Below are positions 61,227 to 64,000 of a stretch of DNA of 64,000 bases, one piece after another. The translations under genes and the position numbers were made by a program. The notes under the pieces are model-generated. The model was not told where the DNA came from and made no database searches. It saw only the letters and a list, made by a program, of their open reading frames with translations. How positions within the stretch are numbered: position 1 is the first letter of the stretch; every line of letters begins with the position of its first letter. Source of the stretch: Rhodospirillaceae bacterium (GTDB taxonomy: Bacteria; Pseudomonadota; Alphaproteobacteria; GCA-2731375); the NCBI GenBank assembly GCA_018701215.1, contig JABIWH010000023.1:9290-73289 (forward strand), given 5' to 3'.

Positions 61227-62986
61227 CAGGCATACTCTTTCTGCAGCATGGCGATGGATTCTCGGACACCGCCGCTGGACTGCACCAAGTCTCCGTTACG
61301 GATAAGCATCACACGGTCTGCAATATTCAAATATGACGGCCGGTGGCTGACGATCACCATGGTGCATTTGCCGACGAATTCACGCAGCAAGGCATGCAGG
61401 CGCTCGTCACTGTCCCGGTCCAATTGGCTATAAGCCTCATCGAACAGGATCAGGCGCGGCTCTTCCGTCATCGTCAGGGCCCTGACCAGCGCAATGCGTT
61501 GCCGGACGCCGCCTGGTATGCGTGCGGTCTTGCGGTACTCGACCTGCGTATCGTAACCCTTGGCCATTTTACCAATCACTTCGTGCAGGCCCAGCCGCTC
61601 GGCGAAATACATGGCCCGCTCCACATGCTGCCGGCCAGAGAACATGGTCAGGTTTTCCATGATCGTGCCCTGGAACAGAACGGCCTTCTGCGGCAGATAG
61701 CAGACATTGCGTTGCAGCGCCGTCGGGTCGATCTGCCATAACTCGCGCTCGTCTATCAGGATCCTTCCGGCATCCGGGTTAATGGTACCCATCAACAGGC
61801 CAAGCAAAGTGGATTTACCCGTGCCATTGGCACCGGCGATACCAACGATATCACCATGATTGATTTGCAAGTTGGCGCCGTGGAACAGCTGCTCGGTACC
61901 TTCGGAATAGCTAAAGTCCAGATTTTCCAAGGTAATCCGGCCCTCTATACCGGCATCGGCCGCTTCCTCTGACCGGGTTTCCTGGGGCAAGGCGAATAGT
62001 TGATCCATCTGACGGCGGGCCACCTGGGTATTTTGAAATTGCGTCCAGATGCCCAGGGACCGCAACAGCGGTTGCGCCGCACGGCTTGCCAGCATGGTAC
62101 TGGCCGCCAATCCGCCAATGCTCAAAGTACCGTCCATTACCAAGGTACTGCCATAAGCGCCCACGGCAACGGCGGTAACCTGAGACAAAGTCAGGCCAAG
62201 ATTGCGGGCCGTGGCGCCTGCCATGTTGACCAGATAGCTAGCCTCGGCCGAACCGCTCTGCAAACGTTCGTGGCGGCGCACCATCAAGGCTTCCATGCCC
62301 AGGGCCTTGACCGTATGAATGCTCGACAGCACCTCGATCATGAAGTTTTGCCGCCGCTCATCGGAGGCCGCGCGATATTTCAATGACTGTGTTAAGACCC
62401 GGCCGCCGGCGCCCGCGAAAAGAGCCAGTGCCGCCAGAATAACAGCCGGCACGATCGCCAGCTTGCCGGCGATCAGCGCGATCAAAACAATAAACAGGGC
62501 TGCGAAAGGCAGATCCACCAGCAACAGCAACGACTGGCCGGCATAAAAGTTTTTAATCGAATCAACCGCGCGAAGCCGCTGCATATGAACGCCGGGGGCA
62601 ACTGACTCGAAACCACCCAAACTCGAATGAAATAAATGCTTCAGCGCGCCACAGGCAAGATGATGTTGCGTTCGGGCACCCGCCCAGCCGGTAATATAGG
62701 AACGGCCCAGGCTTAAGGCGGCATCTATCACCAACACCGCCCCCAGACCAAAGATGAATACGGTTAACGTCGGGGTTGCCGTATTGGGTATGACCCGGTC
62801 ATAGACCTGCAGAATGACAATGGGCAGGGCCAAAGACAGTATATTTAGCGCGGAGGAAACGGCAACCATCTCCATGCGCAAGCCGCGCAGTGGATTAATT
62901 CGTGGCGACGCCGCGGTTTTGTCTTGCCTGCTTAGCATTGTCCCCGACTCAAATTCATTTACGAAATTGACGACTAACCGATTCAT
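61226..62986 (-). CDS. Type I secretion ABC transporter, PrtD-like
   Basis: 586 residues, or 570 from the inner ATG at 62938, which has GGGG before it; the upstream ATG has no clear site. Six membrane helices (about 38-310), with ALPIVILQVYDRVIPNTATP typical of PrtD/HasD. NBD: Walker A GANGTGKST (385-393), Walker B LILFDEA with Asp516 and Glu517, and H-loop His548. The signature is IPGGV (490-494) instead of LSGGQ. There is no N-terminal C39-like domain. It is first in the operon and overlaps the next ABC gene by one base. The two ABC proteins are not near-identical copies, so a heterodimer is likely; alternatively each forms its own homodimer. Confidence 0.9.
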   Translation of the reverse strand: MNRLVVNFVNEFESGTMLSRQDKTAASPRINPLRGLRMEMVAVSSALNILSLALPIVILQVYDRVIPNTATPTLTVFIFGLGAVLVIDAALSLGRSYITGWAGARTQHHLACGALKHLFHSSLGGFESVAPGVHMQRLRAVDSIKNFYAGQSLLLLVDLPFAALFIVLIALIAGKLAIVPAVILAALALFAGAGGRVLTQSLKYRAASDERRQNFMIEVLSSIHTVKALGMEALMVRRHERLQSGSAEASYLVNMAGATARNLGLTLSQVTAVAVGAYGSTLVMDGTLSIGGLAASTMLASRAAQPLLRSLGIWTQFQNTQVARRQMDQLFALPQETRSEEAADAGIEGRITLENLDFSYSEGTEQLFHGANLQINHGDIVGIAGANGTGKSTLLGLLMGTINPDAGRILIDERELWQIDPTALQRNVCYLPQKAVLFQGTIMENLTMFSGRQHVERAMYFAERLGLHEVIGKMAKGYDTQVEYRKTARIPGGVRQRIALVRALTMTEEPRLILFDEAYSQLDRDSDERLHALLREFVGKCTMVIVSHRPSYLNIADRVMLIRNGDLVQSSGGVRESIAMLQKEYA

Positions 62987-63371
62987 TGCCGGCAGCCATG
63001 ACTACCATTACAAAATCTTCCAAACCGTTGCCGTGAAAGCCTTTTTCTGAACCATTTGCAAAAAGGGGCTTTGCGACGACAGCACTAATAGTCGGGCAAC
63101 AGCGTTAAAATACCGTTACGGAATAGGCCTATTTCGGAGGGTAAAAAGATTTCATCACACACCCAGTCAGGGTGCGGATGGGAATTAATGTAAGTTTTTT
63201 AATAAAAATGTGAATTAACCAAATAAGTTAAGCATCTTTAGTAAATTCTTATTTACTTATTTCATTTATCAAAGGTGCAAGAAGAAAACCAAAAGTAAAG
63301 CATTGCGCGCCTAAACGTCTGTTATTTTAGGATTACCCTAAACGTCTGTTATTTTAGGAATTGGTGATATC
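62987..63371. other. A+T-rich divergent region between secretion operon and acidic protein gene
   Basis: About 385 nt. Roughly 63180-63300 is strongly A+T-rich, unlike nearly all the rest of the window. It contains a 12-bp perfect palindrome AATAGGCCTATT (63122-63133) and a tandem 23-bp repeat (63310-63359). The promoters of both divergent units must be here. I see no gene inside it, and no -35/-10 pair I could defend against the A+T background. Confidence 0.6.
63310..63359 (+). repeat. Tandem 23-bp direct repeat, candidate operator or leader element
   Basis: Two identical 23-bp units lie at 63310-63332 and 63337-63359, with 4 nt between them. Each unit starts CCTAAACGTCTG and ends TTTTAGGA, and has a 6-bp dyad CCTAAA/TTTAGG with a 10-nt loop. 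The second copy ends 12 nt before the ATG at 63372. A doubled binding site for a regulator, or two small hairpins in the mRNA leader, are the main options. Confidence 0.7.
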
Positions 63372-64000
63372 ATGGCTAGAATGCCGAAAATACTACGTCA
63401 GATGCTGCAACAAAACGATGCAGCCGATGAGCAGGTCGCAGTGCAGGACGAGGCGGACGCGAACGCCTCGGCCCAGGAAACTTCATCCTCCGAGACTGAG
63501 CGTACCCGTGACGACGAGTCCGGCCAATCATTCTGGCAAACGCTTGCCGGCGTCGGCGAGGCGTCGGAGAGCGCCCAATCCGCCGCACGCTCGGAAACCG
63601 AAGCCCGGGTCAATGGCGATGCTGGTGACCAGCTAGACACCACTTCCGTGCAACAGGATGGCAGCGAAATTGAAGCGCCCCTCGAAGCAGCGGCGGCGCA
63701 AGCCCAGCCGGCGGGTCAGATGGATCAGGGGGATGAGCCCGGCACCGCGCCGGCACAGACCGCCCGTACCAGTGCCTCAAACGCCAGCGATCAGGTCGAG
63801 GCGCCGGCGGACGAACAAGGCGATGCGTCCACGGACCGCCCCGCCCCCGATACCGCGGCGGGCCCTGTGGTCACCGAGGCTTTGTCGGAAACCAATACAG
63901 TCGCGGCGGAAACACCTGAAACCAGCCCTAATTTTGAGCCAGCGCAGGAAGATCCGGCGCAGCAGGCGGACGAAGCGACGGAGCAGGCCGCCACGGCAAC
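63372..64000 (+). CDS. N-terminal part of a long acidic protein, probable type I secretion substrate
   Basis: Open from the ATG at 63372 to the window edge: 209 codons, no stop. A short basic start (MARMPKILRQMLQQ) is followed by a strongly acidic, low-complexity sequence of Ala, Glu, Asp, Gln, Thr, Ser and Pro (for example EAPADEQGDASTDRPAPDT). There is no signal peptide, as expected for a type I substrate, whose secretion signal is C-terminal. Divergence from a LapB-like pump, adaptor and TolC suggests a giant adhesin or other repeat protein. No RTX, VCBS or cadherin repeat is in the visible part, so that is inference. The ribosome-binding site is modest. Confidence 0.7.
   Translation, partial: MARMPKILRQMLQQNDAADEQVAVQDEADANASAQETSSSETERTRDDESGQSFWQTLAGVGEASESAQSAARSETEARVNGDAGDQLDTTSVQQDGSEIEAPLEAAAAQAQPAGQMDQGDEPGTAPAQTARTSASNASDQVEAPADEQGDASTDRPAPDTAAGPVVTEALSETNTVAAETPETSPNFEPAQEDPAQQADEATEQAATA

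Noticed and set aside
59055..62986. Frameshift splitting one ABC gene in two
   Set aside because: Both reading frames encode a complete set of membrane helices and a complete nucleotide-binding domain, so these are two proteins.
1..64000. CRISPR arrays, tRNA or rRNA genes, insertion sequences, prophage or toxin-antitoxin modules
   Set aside because: I looked in the intergenic regions and found no regularly spaced repeats, no tRNA-like T-loop motifs in cloverleaf context, and no transposase or integrase gene.

Overview
The window reads as a GC-rich alphaproteobacterial chromosome segment, most likely from the order Rhodospirillales. The order rdgB-rph / hrcA-grpE at the left end is typical of that class. 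So are the many acyl-CoA ligases, crotonases and SDR enzymes, a LapB-like type I secretion locus, and a DUF1636 gene. I see no rRNA, tRNA, CRISPR array, insertion sequence or phage gene. The taxonomic call is inference.

Layout. (1) 1-5034: nucleotide and RNA housekeeping (rdgB, rph) divergent from heat-shock genes (hrcA, grpE), then a YcaQ-type DNA glycosylase and an SDR. (2) 5023-17585, minus strand: a tightly packed nine-gene catabolic operon. It encodes a two-subunit biotin-dependent acyl-CoA carboxylase, two crotonases, three acyl-CoA synthetases, an acyl-CoA dehydrogenase and an HMG-CoA-lyase-like enzyme. A divergent TetR regulator and SDR follow (17664-19051), with a clear dyad between the two units. 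The enzyme set resembles leucine/isovalerate or acyclic-terpene degradation. (3) 19095-28488: a NIT-domain chemoreceptor, ComM/YifB, an alpha/beta hydrolase, then a hybrid histidine kinase overlapping an AmpG-type transporter and a macrodomain protein, and a small exported protein. (4) 28570-34757, plus strand: CoA ligase, SDR, crotonase, LLM-class oxidoreductase, and a two-gene soluble flavoprotein plus [2Fe-2S] unit related to fumarate reductase. (5) 34770-42478: an isomerase-like crotonase, MFS exporter, PLP decarboxylase and D-hydroxyacid dehydrogenase on the minus strand, then an epoxide-hydrolase-like protein, a GMC oxidoreductase and a cysteine hydrolase. (6) 42584-54854: CoA ligase, FabF-like synthase, AidB-like dehydrogenase, thiolase, an arginine-rich microprotein, an EmrB-type exporter, rpsU with an apparent CTG start, a ThDP enzyme, a DUF1636 protein and an amidohydrolase. 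(7) 54855-64000: a type I secretion locus (TolC-SPOR fusion, HlyD-like adaptor, two different ABC subunits). Divergent from it is a long acidic, Ala/Glu/Asp/Gln/Thr-rich reading frame that runs off the window.

How the genes work together. Most of the window serves import-independent catabolism of acyl-CoA compounds: ligases activate acids, dehydrogenases and crotonases process them, and the carboxylase, lyase and thiolase deliver acetyl-CoA or acetoacetate. The right end is a surface-protein secretion locus. Its most unusual features are the TolC lipoprotein with two C-terminal SPOR-like domains and the pairing of a LapB-like and a PrtD-like ABC protein, both with altered signature motifs. 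Substrates of the catabolic and secretion modules are inferred, not proven by the sequence.
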